From: Mesorhizobium ventifaucium
Lineage (GTDB): Bacteria > Pseudomonadota > Alphaproteobacteria > Rhizobiales > Rhizobiaceae
Assembly (NCBI RefSeq): GCF_935822925.1
Contig: NZ_CAKXZS010000004.1
Coordinates: 1 to 64,000, forward strand
Length of the DNA: 64,000 nucleotides
Reading direction: 5' to 3'
In this document: piece after piece, positions 16,704 through 24,922 of the stretch
Layout of the letters: every line of letters begins with the position of its first letter
How positions within the stretch are numbered: the first letter of the stretch is position 1
Made by a program: the position numbers and the translations under genes
Notes under the pieces: model-generated
Database searches by the model: none
What the model was told of the DNA's origin: nothing
Seen by the model: the letters and a program-made list of their open reading frames with translations, nothing else

Positions 16704-17855
16704 ATGCGGCTTCTCTATATACATTCTGCGCACGTCCCGGCGCCGGCCGCCAATGCGGTACAAGTCGCAAAGATGTGCCATGCATTTCGGGTTGCCGGAG
16801 CGGAGGTCCTACTAGCGCTTCCACGCGCCTCCATGAATACACGGGATCATTATGAAAAGATCGCGCGCGAATACGGATTCGGTACCGAGTTCCCATTCCG
16901 CGTTCTCCCTGTACCCTTTTGGCCTGTGCCCGGCCGGGAGCTTTTTTTTGCTGTGTTGGCGCTGCTTGCTGCGGTCTGGCTGCGGCCGCATGTCGTCTTT
17001 ACACGCTCGGCTACTGTAGCGCTTGTTTCTGCCGGACTTTTCGGGTTCACGACCGTTTTTGAGCTTCACGACCCGATTGGCAGTTTGAGCAGACGTCAGC
17101 GTCAGCGCCTTGCCAAAGTGATAGGCCTAAAGGCATTCCGTATGCTGGTCGTCACGTCGCAACGCCTGCGAGACGACAGCATCCGCCTCTTTCCTCAACA
17201 TGCGGGAAAATTTCTCATCGCGCCCAATGGCGCGGATCCTGTTCCGCCGAATGTCGAGCCATGCAACCTCAGCGGCACGTTCAAGGTTGGTTATGTCGGA
17301 CATCTGTATAAGGGAAAAGGCATGGAGATAATAAGCGATATTGCGCCTCGATGCGGCTGGGCGACATTTCACATCGTCGGGGGAACACCGGGCGATATAG
17401 AGTATTGGACATCGAAGCTGGCCAAATGCCCGAACACAGTGTTTCATGGCTACGTTCCTCACGCCGCGACATGTGCCTACTTGGCCGATATGGACGTTGT
17501 ACTCGCGCCCTACCTTAGAAATGTAGAGGGCCAGGGCGGCGGTCGAAATATCGCTGAGGGAATGTCGCCGCTCAAGCTCTTTGAATACATGGCGCATGGC
17601 AAACCCATAGTGTCCTCCGACCTGTCAGTTATCCGAGAAGTTTTGAGGGATAGCGTCAACAGCGTTCTGGTGTCGCCAGACAACCCGTCCGACTGGGTCA
17701 AAGCTCTTCATCGCCTGCGCAAAAACAAGGTGTTTCGGGATCAGATTGGTCTGCAGGCGAAGATAGACTTTCTGGCCAAGCATAGCCGCACCACACGCGC
17801 AAAGAACATCTTGAAGGAAGTCGAGAACCGGATGCCGTCGAGCGGAAGCTCATAG
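16704..17855 (+). CDS. glycosyltransferase family 4 (GT-B)
   Basis: GT-B glycosyltransferase of 383 residues. The N-terminal part starts MRLLYIHSAHVPAPAANAVQ, and the donor domain includes KVGYVGHLYKGKGMEII and SPLKLFEYMAHGKPIVSSD. This is the version of the C-terminal motif in which only the second Glu is evident. ATG 16704 is preferred over TTG 16698. It follows the flavoenzyme gene by about 260 bases on the same strand, so it may be the last gene of the acyl-modification transcript or have its own promoter. The glycan it builds could be the acceptor for the acyl group, but this is inference. Confidence 0.8.
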   Translation: MRLLYIHSAHVPAPAANAVQVAKMCHAFRVAGAEVLLALPRASMNTRDHYEKIAREYGFGTEFPFRVLPVPFWPVPGRELFFAVLALLAAVWLRPHVVFTRSATVALVSAGLFGFTTVFELHDPIGSLSRRQRQRLAKVIGLKAFRMLVVTSQRLRDDSIRLFPQHAGKFLIAPNGADPVPPNVEPCNLSGTFKVGYVGHLYKGKGMEIISDIAPRCGWATFHIVGGTPGDIEYWTSKLAKCPNTVFHGYVPHAATCAYLADMDVVLAPYLRNVEGQGGGRNIAEGMSPLKLFEYMAHGKPIVSSDLSVIREVLRDSVNSVLVSPDNPSDWVKALHRLRKNKVFRDQIGLQAKIDFLAKHSRTTRAKNILKEVENRMPSSGSS

Positions 17856-17929
17856 GCTGCATGGTTCAAGGCGGCTGCGCCATCCCATGATCGGGAAGCC
17901 CTCGGCGAATCGCGATCTCAGATATGACT

Positions 17930-19291
17930 CTAGGAAACCGGAGCTCGCACTCCATCGGCCCTGCCGAGTCGCGAGCTCCAATCCGGCAAGCGCATGAGCC
18001 CGCCAAAGGCACTGAGCAGTAGGACAATGTTGAAGTGCCGCACCACCGCATGGATGACGACCATGGGCATGAGCATGGCGAGGCAGAACACCACGAAGGA
18101 GAAGCTGCGCCACCGTCCCCATTCCCGCATGGCGGCTACAGCAAACCCGAGGAGGCCAGCTAGTTCCAGAAGACCGTAAAACACCTGATCTGCCGCAGGT
18201 GAGATCAAGCAACCGTAGCGGCGATCGCCCACGTGGAGGTCATCGACCAAGCACCCATACCCACTCACGAGCGTCCAGAAACGCAGAGCCATACGCCGCA
18301 GGGCGCTAACCGGATCGCTCCGGATCTCGTCTAGGGCGATGGCCTTGAAGATGCGCCGCTTGTTCTCATCGTGCAGCCATCGCTCGTAACTCCTCTGTGG
18401 AAGAAGACGTGGCTTTGGGAATGCAACCTTGTCGCCCGCGGCGTAGCGGCGCTCCACCTCTTCGAAGAGGCGGTCCTTCGCGGCTGATTGCGGATGGGTT
18501 CGCAGGAACGGGTGGTTGTTGATCGCCAGGTTCTCCTCGGCGCTCGTCGCGAAGAGGACGAAGCCGTTGTGAATCAAATTCTGTGCCACAATATAGGGTC
18601 CGCCTATTGCGAGGAAGCCGATCAAGAACATCGCGCGGGCGCGTCGGCACAGGCAGGCGAGCACCGACAGGTAAAGCGCGGCGAAGAGGAAAACCGCGTG
18701 GGTCAGGCAGATGAGCGCTGCGAGGATTCCGGCCGTCCCGTAAGCGCCCCGCCAGCGGGCGTCCCCTTCATCGGCCGAGAACAGACCCTTGCGCATTATC
18801 AGGAAAATCAGGGCGGCGATGAGCAGGATGGCAAGGTTCTCGGGCCGAATCTGGAAGTAGTTTCGGGTACCGACCACGAACAGGACGGCGAGGATCACGC
18901 TCGCGGCCCGGAGACGCGCATCCGTGATGGCGGCCGTAAGGAGCGCTAACCCGGCATAGACCATCGCCATGTTGAACACGCGCAACGCGGCGAGATCGGC
19001 TCCGGTCAGGCGCTGCACGAACCCTATGGTCATGGGGTAGAGCGGCGGCCAAGTCCCGTTGACGTAAAAAGTCGCGATGGTCTTGAAGGAACTGTCACCC
19101 CCGAGCATGCGCGAGAACAGAAGGGCGCGGCGATAGTGCTTGGCCTCGTCCACGTCCCCGTAGGTTTGTTGATTCCACAGGACGTCATTGCCGCTCAACA
19201 TCCAGAGATTGAGCAGGAACAGGAGACCGAGTAACACCAGGTAGAGGTTGCGGGTGAGCCACCGGTCGTGATGAGAATTGAGTTGGTCCAT
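17930..19291 (-). CDS. polytopic GT-C/GT39-like glycosyltransferase
   Basis: Membrane protein of 453 residues with about ten helices. After helix 1 comes an acidic loop (NDVLWNQQTYGDVDEAKHYR) with Asp-Glu residues typical of GT39/ArnT catalytic loops, followed by RPENLAILLIAALIFL and other hydrophobic segments. ATG at 19291 has a GGGAG box upstream. The frame remains open further upstream, but that part is unrelated sequence read out of frame from a pentose-pathway wreck, so the long version is rejected. It lies downstream of that wreck, suggesting that it once worked with the lost polyprenyl-phospho-arabinose genes and may now be orphaned. Confidence 0.7.
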   Translation of the reverse strand: MDQLNSHHDRWLTRNLYLVLLGLLFLLNLWMLSGNDVLWNQQTYGDVDEAKHYRRALLFSRMLGGDSSFKTIATFYVNGTWPPLYPMTIGFVQRLTGADLAALRVFNMAMVYAGLALLTAAITDARLRAASVILAVLFVVGTRNYFQIRPENLAILLIAALIFLIMRKGLFSADEGDARWRGAYGTAGILAALICLTHAVFLFAALYLSVLACLCRRARAMFLIGFLAIGGPYIVAQNLIHNGFVLFATSAEENLAINNHPFLRTHPQSAAKDRLFEEVERRYAAGDKVAFPKPRLLPQRSYERWLHDENKRRIFKAIALDEIRSDPVSALRRMALRFWTLVSGYGCLVDDLHVGDRRYGCLISPAADQVFYGLLELAGLLGFAVAAMREWGRWRSFSFVVFCLAMLMPMVVIHAVVRHFNIVLLLSAFGGLMRLPDWSSRLGRADGVRAPVS

Positions 19292-19326
19292 CGTTCGGCT
19301 CCCGAAACACCGCCGGCCCGGTCCAG

Positions 19327-19936
19327 TCAGATCTTCATCCGCATGAAGATCGGCTCCGGCAAGAGGCGGATGATGAGCATGATGAGACGCCAGCCCCCGA
19401 GGATGTAGCTCACGGTGCGCCTCGTGAGCTGCGCCTCCACGATAGCCCTGGCAACTTGATCCGGGCTGGCCGTTAGGGCCTTGAAGAGCTTCAGGCCGCG
19501 TGTCATGCGGGTTGCGACGAAGCCGGGCTTCACGGTCATCACGTGCACGCTGCGCCCGGCGAGGCGGTTGCGCAAGGCGGACAGAAAAGCCGTGAAACCC
19601 GCCTTGGCGGAGCCGTAGACATAGTTCGTCGCCCGGCCCCGATCGCCGGCCACCGAGCTGATGCCGATGATCGTTCCCGCGCCTCGCTCGGCCATACGGT
19701 TCGCCAGAGCCGAGAGGACTAGCGCCGGAGCGACATAATTGGTCTTCATGATCATTCGCGTGGCCTCGGGATCGGCCTCGGCCGCCTTCTGGTCGCCCGG
19801 TAGGCCGACCACCGAAACCACCGTGCCGGGTACCTCGTCGAGCCCCACCAGAAACGCCTCGCGCTCGGCGCGGTCGAGGACGTCGAGTTCGACCGCCCGG
19901 GCCGTGGCCCCGTGCCGATGCCGGAGGTCGCGTCTT
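19327..19936 (-). pseudogene. truncated DprE2-like short-chain dehydrogenase
   Basis: C-terminal two thirds of an SDR protein. Frame from about 19925 down: VVSVVGLPGDQKAAE, GTIIGISSVAGDRG, then the catalytic NYVYGSAKAGFTAFLSALRN (Tyr-x-x-x-Lys) and LGGWRLIMLIIRLLPEPI. These blocks match the decaprenylphospho-D-ribose 2-epimerase subunit type (DprE2). The N-terminal Rossmann glycine motif is missing: the frame runs into a stop and into UbiA-like sequence at about 19936, in a different frame. An internal ATG at 19848 could start a fragment without cofactor-binding motif, so it should be inactive. Confidence 0.7.
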
Positions 19937-20115
19937 CAGCCATTGGTGCGGCCGCAGGGCCCACACGTAATCGCGCCAGCGCGATCCGCCCTCGTCCAGC
20001 GACACGGCGAACGGCATCGTGCCGCGCAATTGCCGTAGCAGCCGCGGGGTGCCGCCGGCCACCAGGGCCTCGCCGCAGCGCTCCAGACGTACAGATCCAC
20101 CCGGCCCCCGCCGCA
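19937..20115 (-). pseudogene. fragment of a HAD-UbiA prenyltransferase gene
   Basis: On the minus strand this piece reads the linker and start of a UbiA domain (WRDYVWALRPHQWLK). The LRPHQWLK signature is typical of the first helix of polyprenyl-phosphate phosphoribose synthases, often preceded by a HAD-like domain. It stops abruptly where the SDR remnant begins (aagacg/cgacctccgg near 19936), and on the other side it joins a piece of a priming-transferase gene. The rest of the UbiA domain, the flavin oxidase expected next and the SDR N-terminus are gone, consistent with one deletion. Confidence 0.6.
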
Positions 20116-20455
20116 AGAAGTATTGTCTCTACGAGAAGGAAATCAGCGGTTGCGAGAAGCACGCAAACTGTTCCCCAAGGCAGCCGTAGCGGTTCTACGC
20201 TCCGCTTCCAGACCGCACGCGATACCTCGATGGGTGCATGCCGCATGGAGACGAACCCGATCCTGTTGCGCCCCTTCTCCATCTTGGGTGAAGGAACACG
20301 CCATAAGGAGGGGTTATCCCAACGGCTTCCAGTCGGCCCGATTTGATTTAAGCCGCTCAGAGGCGTGTCGCTGTTACCCCGGGCACAGCGGGGCGGACTA
20401 TTTTATGTACCCTTATGTTCTGATAGTTCTGCCTTAGCGCGTTTGCGCGAGATCG
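20111..20455. repeat. EPS leader module, copy B, with 5' end of a priming-transferase gene
   Basis: About 340 bases nearly parallel to 26.24-26.6 kb. The left part encodes, on the minus strand, a diverged copy of the priming transferase N-terminus (SRAVWKRSVEPLRLP, ATADFLLVETILLA) and breaks off at about 20115. The middle shares ccgcatggagacgaac and aaggaggggttatcccaac. The dyad CGCTGT-N10-ACAGCG is at 20369-20390, and the right end (gcgtttgcgcgaga) stops matching at about 20453. On its left it now heads the broken SDR/UbiA sequence and the GT-C gene. Confidence 0.7.
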
Positions 20456-20886
20456 GCACACCCAAGATAGCATTTGAGCGGAGCCGTAGTTGTACTCCGG
20501 GGTCGGGGAAACGATTGATTGGGATCGTCGAGTGTGCCGGCGTGCAAAGCGGTCTCCGCTCCGCGGGAGTCGAGGATCGCGGGATGCGGGCCTAGCCACG
20601 GTATTGCGTAGACGGCCGGCGCGGTGTTTCGCCCCTCGGGTTTGAGGATGATCCGAGCGTCCTCGATTCCGAGCGCGCGCAGGTGCTTGAAGCGATGCTC
20701 CTCGTTGCAGACCACGAGCGGCGCGTTGAAACGAGTTGGGTGGTCGAGCGCCCGTTGCGCGGTCTGGGCCGTTTCCGACGAGCGGAAGAAGCTGCTTGGG
20801 ATAGGCCTCCCGAGATAGAGGCCAGAGACGGGACCCGGTTCCGCCGGAGAGAGGAGGACAGGGGTGATCCGCAGGCCCTTGGTCAT
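20434..20886 (-). pseudogene. fragment of mannose-1-phosphate guanylyltransferase (ManC-like)
   Basis: The minus frame from ATG 20886 keeps recognisable pieces of the ManC/CpsB nucleotidyltransferase: ITPVLLS (where GGxGxRLWPLSR should follow), ETAQTAQRALD, PLVVCNEEHRFKHLRALG and ARIILKPEGRNTAPAVYAI. The glycine-rich nucleotide loop is corrupted (SPAEPGPVSGLYLGRP), and homology ends near 20580 after about 120 residues of the usual 470, followed by unrelated sequence. It is therefore non-functional. It shows that GDP-mannose synthesis once belonged to this locus. Confidence 0.65.
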
Positions 20887-21033
20887 CGTTTGTCCTTGCG
20901 GCCGCTCGCCGCTCCCCGTTACGGCCGCAGGGGTTCCCTGGGGAACCGCGGCCGCGCCGTTTGCGCCTATCGCCACCGGCTTCTCTCGCGCCGCCTCGGC
21001 CGGTGCCGTTATGCCTCGATTATCTAAAGCGCC

Positions 21034-22011
21034 CTACCGGCTGTAGTAAGCAAGAGCGCGTTCGACGCCGCTTTGAAAAGTGATCTTATACTGGAAGCCG
21101 AGCCGCTTCTGTTTGGCGGTGTCGCCGCCGCGGGCATGAACGCCGGCGGGCTTGTTAGACATGCCCTTGATCTCTGGATAATATCCCATGATCTGAGCGG
21201 CCAAGCGTGCGAAGTCGATGAAGCTAGTGAGAAGGCCAGTTGATAAATTGACTGCATCCCCATTGTCAATCTGATCTACACACGCGAAAACGCCGTCCAC
21301 GCAGTCATCGATATGGATAAAGTCGCGCATCTGGGTGCCCGTGCCCCAAACATACAGCACATTGGCGCCCTTGTTTGCGAGCGCTCGTTTGCAGATGCTC
21401 GGAAACGGATAGGCGTCATCCTGATCTTCGCCGTAACCCGAAAACGGACGATAGCAGATCGAGTTGAGACCGTATTTCTCCCAAGCAAGCCGGGCCAGAT
21501 ATTCGCACGTTAGCTTCGCCCATCCGTAGCTCGTATCCGGCATACCGATGTCATCGTCAAACTTAATCATGTCCTCAGAAAGCAACACGTAGTGATCCGG
21601 CCGTTGCAATTTCACAGGATAGGCGGCGCTGGAGCTGAAACAAACCGTTTTTTTGGGCTGAGCGATCTTGGCCCACTGCCAATAGGCGGAATCGATTGAA
21701 AGGTCATCCGCCACAGCAAGGGGATTGTTCTCAATCATAAGCCGCCCGCCCACCATGGCTGCGAGATGAAATGCGTAGTCGAAATCGTCGTGCTGCACCC
21801 GTTCGAACCACGCGCGACAATCCTCCTTGTAGAAACGGAAGTTTCGGTAATCGCGTGGATCAAAAAGCGGCCAACCGTCGCCTGGGTGGATACCGCCGGT
21901 GTACTCCGCTATGCAATCGACCGCATGGACTTCGTGTCCCACATCGAGCAATCGCCTGACCATGTGCCTTCCCACAAAACCGGCCGCACCGGTCACAAGG
22001 ACTTTACCCAT
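21034..22011 (-). CDS. NAD-dependent sugar-nucleotide epimerase/dehydratase
   Basis: Extended SDR of 325 residues: cofactor motif VTGAAGFVGRHM (about 5-16) and catalytic SYGWAKLTCEYLAR with Tyr-x-x-x-Lys. CFSSSAAYP carries the Ser. The substrate loop includes HLAAMVGG, reminiscent of the GDP-mannose 3,5-epimerase and UDP-glucuronate 4-epimerase groups. I choose ATG 22011 because it overlaps the end of the upstream gene by eight bases and gives the normal Rossmann start; the longer frame adds an unsupported extension. Last gene of a leftward operon. The substrate cannot be fixed from sequence. Confidence 0.8.
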   Translation of the reverse strand: MGKVLVTGAAGFVGRHMVRRLLDVGHEVHAVDCIAEYTGGIHPGDGWPLFDPRDYRNFRFYKEDCRAWFERVQHDDFDYAFHLAAMVGGRLMIENNPLAVADDLSIDSAYWQWAKIAQPKKTVCFSSSAAYPVKLQRPDHYVLLSEDMIKFDDDIGMPDTSYGWAKLTCEYLARLAWEKYGLNSICYRPFSGYGEDQDDAYPFPSICKRALANKGANVLYVWGTGTQMRDFIHIDDCVDGVFACVDQIDNGDAVNLSTGLLTSFIDFARLAAQIMGYYPEIKGMSNKPAGVHARGGDTAKQKRLGFQYKITFQSGVERALAYYSR

Positions 22012-22921
22012 GATTAAAGTGCCTCCGGTACAGTTGAAATGCCCAGGCTGACCGACCGGGCAGATAGGCGAGAATGGACGCCGGATCACGCGCCAGGTCG
22101 TTGACGATCTTCAGATTGTTTTCATAACCTAGGTATTCTTGGCGCATATCGCTAAGCAGGTCGTGTTCATTACGCTGCTGGTATACTGATGCCTTGCCAT
22201 AGATGACACGACAACCTTTGGCCTGCACGTAGAAGGACGCCCAGATATCATCCATTCGACCTACGTGAGGAAACAGGAAGTAATCCTTAAGGTATGCTCC
22301 GCTAAGGAACGTGTTTTGAGAGTTGAAGGGCGACATCTTGTTGGCGGCCATCGGTAGTCGTTCTGGATCGAAAGTGCATTCTGGGGCATGCTCCATGCGG
22401 CAAATCGCGTCAATATCGGGATCGCCGTTCCAAAGATCAGCCTGCACGTTGACGATCACTTTTCGGCGACTTTTCTGGTTGTAGTTACGCTTCGAAAGAA
22501 GCGGCAGTGGATAGCCGCGGTGCCAAAGTTGTCCGTGATTCGTAGCGCCAAGGGGATCGAACGCGGGCAAATCTGTCTCATAGTAGTCTACTTCGACTTC
22601 CTTGCCGACCATCAGGTCGTCGCCCCAACCGGGCAAGGGAATATTGTCGTCATCGACCAACGCTACGACGTCAGCGCCGAGGTCTTTGGCCCAAAGCAAT
22701 CCGAAGCTGCGCCTTTGAATGCAGTTCCAACCGATGGCGTCAGAGAGAGCTCGGTCGTATTTTTCCTGATCTTCGGGCGACACGTAGATCCCGCGATCAA
22801 GGTGATACTTGGGGGTCTTCTTGTCACCGATCACAACAAGGTCCCAATCCCTCATGGCCTGAAAGCCTTCGATAGCCTTCGTGGGCGGGTTGATCGTCGT
22901 CGTGACAATGACTTTTTTCAT
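22004..22921 (-). CDS. STELLO/RGP-like glycosyltransferase-fold protein
   Basis: Protein of 305 residues starting KKVIVTTTINPPTKAIEGF, with DLVVIGDKKTP, IGWNCIQRRSFGLLWA and the acidic DxD-type motif VALVDDDNIPLPGW. This set of motifs is that of the STELLO/reversibly glycosylated polypeptide-like family, a GT-A fold group of poorly known activity in bacteria (plant RGPs are UDP-arabinopyranose mutases). It overlaps the epimerase start and follows the GT2 gene by about 50 bases. A role in making or handling an unusual sugar nucleotide is a guess from context. The start has no competing alternative. Confidence 0.6.
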   Translation of the reverse strand: MKKVIVTTTINPPTKAIEGFQAMRDWDLVVIGDKKTPKYHLDRGIYVSPEDQEKYDRALSDAIGWNCIQRRSFGLLWAKDLGADVVALVDDDNIPLPGWGDDLMVGKEVEVDYYETDLPAFDPLGATNHGQLWHRGYPLPLLSKRNYNQKSRRKVIVNVQADLWNGDPDIDAICRMEHAPECTFDPERLPMAANKMSPFNSQNTFLSGAYLKDYFLFPHVGRMDDIWASFYVQAKGCRVIYGKASVYQQRNEHDLLSDMRQEYLGYENNLKIVNDLARDPASILAYLPGRSAWAFQLYRRHFNHG

Positions 22922-22969
22922 GGGAGTCTCGTGAGCCGTTCGGCAAGATTGCGAGTGGCGGCAATTGTG

Positions 22970-23728
22970 TTACCCGAGAATGTCAACTCCGGGTTTGAGC
23001 AACGAACATCTCGAGGCCCAGCGCGCTTTCATTCCGACCCGGAAATACTCAAAGTTACGGAAAAAGGTGTTCTGCGAAGCGCCTTCCGTTCGTGCCGTCC
23101 AAGTAGCAGGAATCTCGATCACAGGCACGCCTAGCCGTAGGGGTTTGACGAGGGCCTCAAACAGGAACGGGTGCCGGAGTTCCTCCCACCGGATCGCTTG
23201 GACTAAGCGTGTGGGGTAGATGCGGTAGGCATAGGTCATGTCCGAAAGCGATGTTCCATACAAGAGGGAGAAAAGGCGCTGAAATATCCAGTTGCACGCC
23301 AGCTTAATTGTCGAGTAGCCCTGAAATGATCCGCCGTCGCACCAACGCGATGCCGTGATGATCGCCGATGGGTGCATTTCCGCCTCGGAAATCAGCGTCC
23401 GAACGAGATTCGGATCTGTCTCGAGGTCGCTAGCCATAAGGATCACATGGCTGCCGCGTGCCAAATCGAAAGCCTCGCGCATCGCGCCGCCGAGAAAAGG
23501 CAGCTTCTGCTGATGCACCACCACGAGATCGCCGCAGTCGCAACGGATCTGTTCCACGACCGCCATCGACTCTTGCGTTGTCCGATCGGCCACCGCGATT
23601 ATTATTTGCTCTAATTGATCCTTGACGTCGCGCAGGATGATCTCGACTGTCTGCACCAGCGAGGTCGTTTCGTTGATGACAGGCAGAATGACAGTGGCGG
23701 ATTCAAAACGGTCGACAAGTATAATCAT
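22970..23728 (-). CDS. glycosyltransferase family 2 (DPM1-like)
   Basis: GT-A fold enzyme of 252 residues. Opens SATVILPVINETTSLVQTVE, with the first acidic cluster in IIIAVADRTTQES, the GGAMREAFDLARG stretch and MASDLETDP as DxD-like motif. HPFLFEALVKPLRLG and AQW-like C-terminal features resemble polyprenyl-phosphate sugar synthases such as DPM1. No membrane anchor follows. ATG overlaps the stop of the flippase-like gene (ATGA), so they are translationally coupled. It could charge a polyprenyl phosphate with a hexose that the neighbouring membrane protein flips. Confidence 0.8.
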   Translation of the reverse strand: MIILVDRFESATVILPVINETTSLVQTVEIILRDVKDQLEQIIIAVADRTTQESMAVVEQIRCDCGDLVVVHQQKLPFLGGAMREAFDLARGSHVILMASDLETDPNLVRTLISEAEMHPSAIITASRWCDGGSFQGYSTIKLACNWIFQRLFSLLYGTSLSDMTYAYRIYPTRLVQAIRWEELRHPFLFEALVKPLRLGVPVIEIPATWTARTEGASQNTFFRNFEYFRVGMKARWASRCSLLKPGVDILG

Positions 23729-24804
23729 AGTGATTCCCGAGTGACATCAGCACGTTTCTCTTCGCAAAAAGCCAACCAGACCATCATAAAACTGACGCCA
23801 ATGAGACTGCCAAGCCACAGGGTGCACACTCGGAACACCACTACTGGCACTGCGGCAACGGCCACGGGCATACCAAGCTGAGTGAGCAACAAGACCATCA
23901 CAACTTCCGTGCTGCCGAGGCCTCCAGGCAACCCCGAAAGAGCTCCGGCCAACGTGGCGAAGCCGAACACGCACAACGAGGTTAGCACTGAAGCCTCAAT
24001 GCCAAATTCACGGATGATTATGTGAAGGGCTAAGCCTTCACACGCCCAAGCGACAATCGCTATCGTTATCCCGACGAGAAAGGGCAACGGCTGAAGCAGC
24101 TCGTGTGCGACGTCGAACAAGAGGAGGATGCGGCTAACAATGCCGCGAAGTCCCGGGATCGTCCCAATCCTCCCAAGAATCGCGCCATAGATCGATCGGA
24201 CGCCCACAACGACCATCATAGCGGCAACGAGTAGCGTGGCTATGACAAGGAAAAAAAATCCGTCGGCTAGAAGGGCAAGACCGCCTGCGGTTAGGAGTAG
24301 GATGGCCAGCACGTCACCAAGCCGTTCGACCATGAGTACTCCCAAACCTTCCGTCAATGAGATCCCGTAGCGAGTGCGTAGAAGCACCGATTTGACAACC
24401 TCGCCAACCTTGCCCGGTGTTGCCGTGAAGGCGAAGCCTGCCAAGAATGCGACAACGTTGAGGTGCACGGGGACGGGCCAATTCAATTTCTGCGTGAAAT
24501 AATGCCAACGGCACGCGCGCAGACCCAATCCCAGAAAGACTAAGCTGATGGCCATAGGAAGCGTCGAAAGAGACATTTGTTGGATTGCGCCACGAAAATC
24601 CGCCCACCCGGCCCAAACCGCGGCACCGAGGTATAGACACATGATGGTCGCCATGGCGAATAGCGCTTGGCCGATCGGTCGGCTCCACGAAACTGCTCGC
24701 GCGCCATTCGCTGAAGCAAGATCGGTCGCCTTCTTCGGCTGCAAGCCAATCGGCCAATCACAGTCTTCGCGCTTTAACTGACGCAGTGGACCATAGTTCT
24801 GCAT
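23725..24804 (-). CDS. flippase-like membrane protein (LPG_synthase_TM/AglD family)
   Basis: Membrane protein of 359 residues with seven to eight helices and the family marks FTATPGKVGEVVKSVLLR, RLGDVLAILLL and ALSGLPGGLGSTEVVM. This is the integral-membrane region shared with lysylphosphatidylglycerol synthase and often found beside DPM1-like genes, where it is thought to help flip a polyprenyl-phosphate sugar. The first 45 residues are hydrophilic and may contain a later start, but ATG 24804 is the only clear one near the gene head. First gene of the four-gene leftward operon ending at 21034. Confidence 0.8.
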   Translation of the reverse strand: MQNYGPLRQLKREDCDWPIGLQPKKATDLASANGARAVSWSRPIGQALFAMATIMCLYLGAAVWAGWADFRGAIQQMSLSTLPMAISLVFLGLGLRACRWHYFTQKLNWPVPVHLNVVAFLAGFAFTATPGKVGEVVKSVLLRTRYGISLTEGLGVLMVERLGDVLAILLLTAGGLALLADGFFFLVIATLLVAAMMVVVGVRSIYGAILGRIGTIPGLRGIVSRILLLFDVAHELLQPLPFLVGITIAIVAWACEGLALHIIIREFGIEASVLTSLCVFGFATLAGALSGLPGGLGSTEVVMVLLLTQLGMPVAVAAVPVVVFRVCTLWLGSLIGVSFMMVWLAFCEEKRADVTRESL

Positions 24805-24922
24805 GAACCATCAACCCGTTGCTGAGCGGTATCAATTATGTCAACTTCACCAAACTATCCGTACAATCAGTTGGACGGCAGAGTACATATATCAATTCAG
24901 CTTCTTGAAAAGCTGCGATACA

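Noticed and set aside
17930..20116. One 728-residue frame on the minus strand
   Set aside because: Only the part from Met at 19291 is coherent. The upstream 275 residues are low-complexity Arg/Gly/Pro text produced by reading SDR-coding DNA in the wrong frame.
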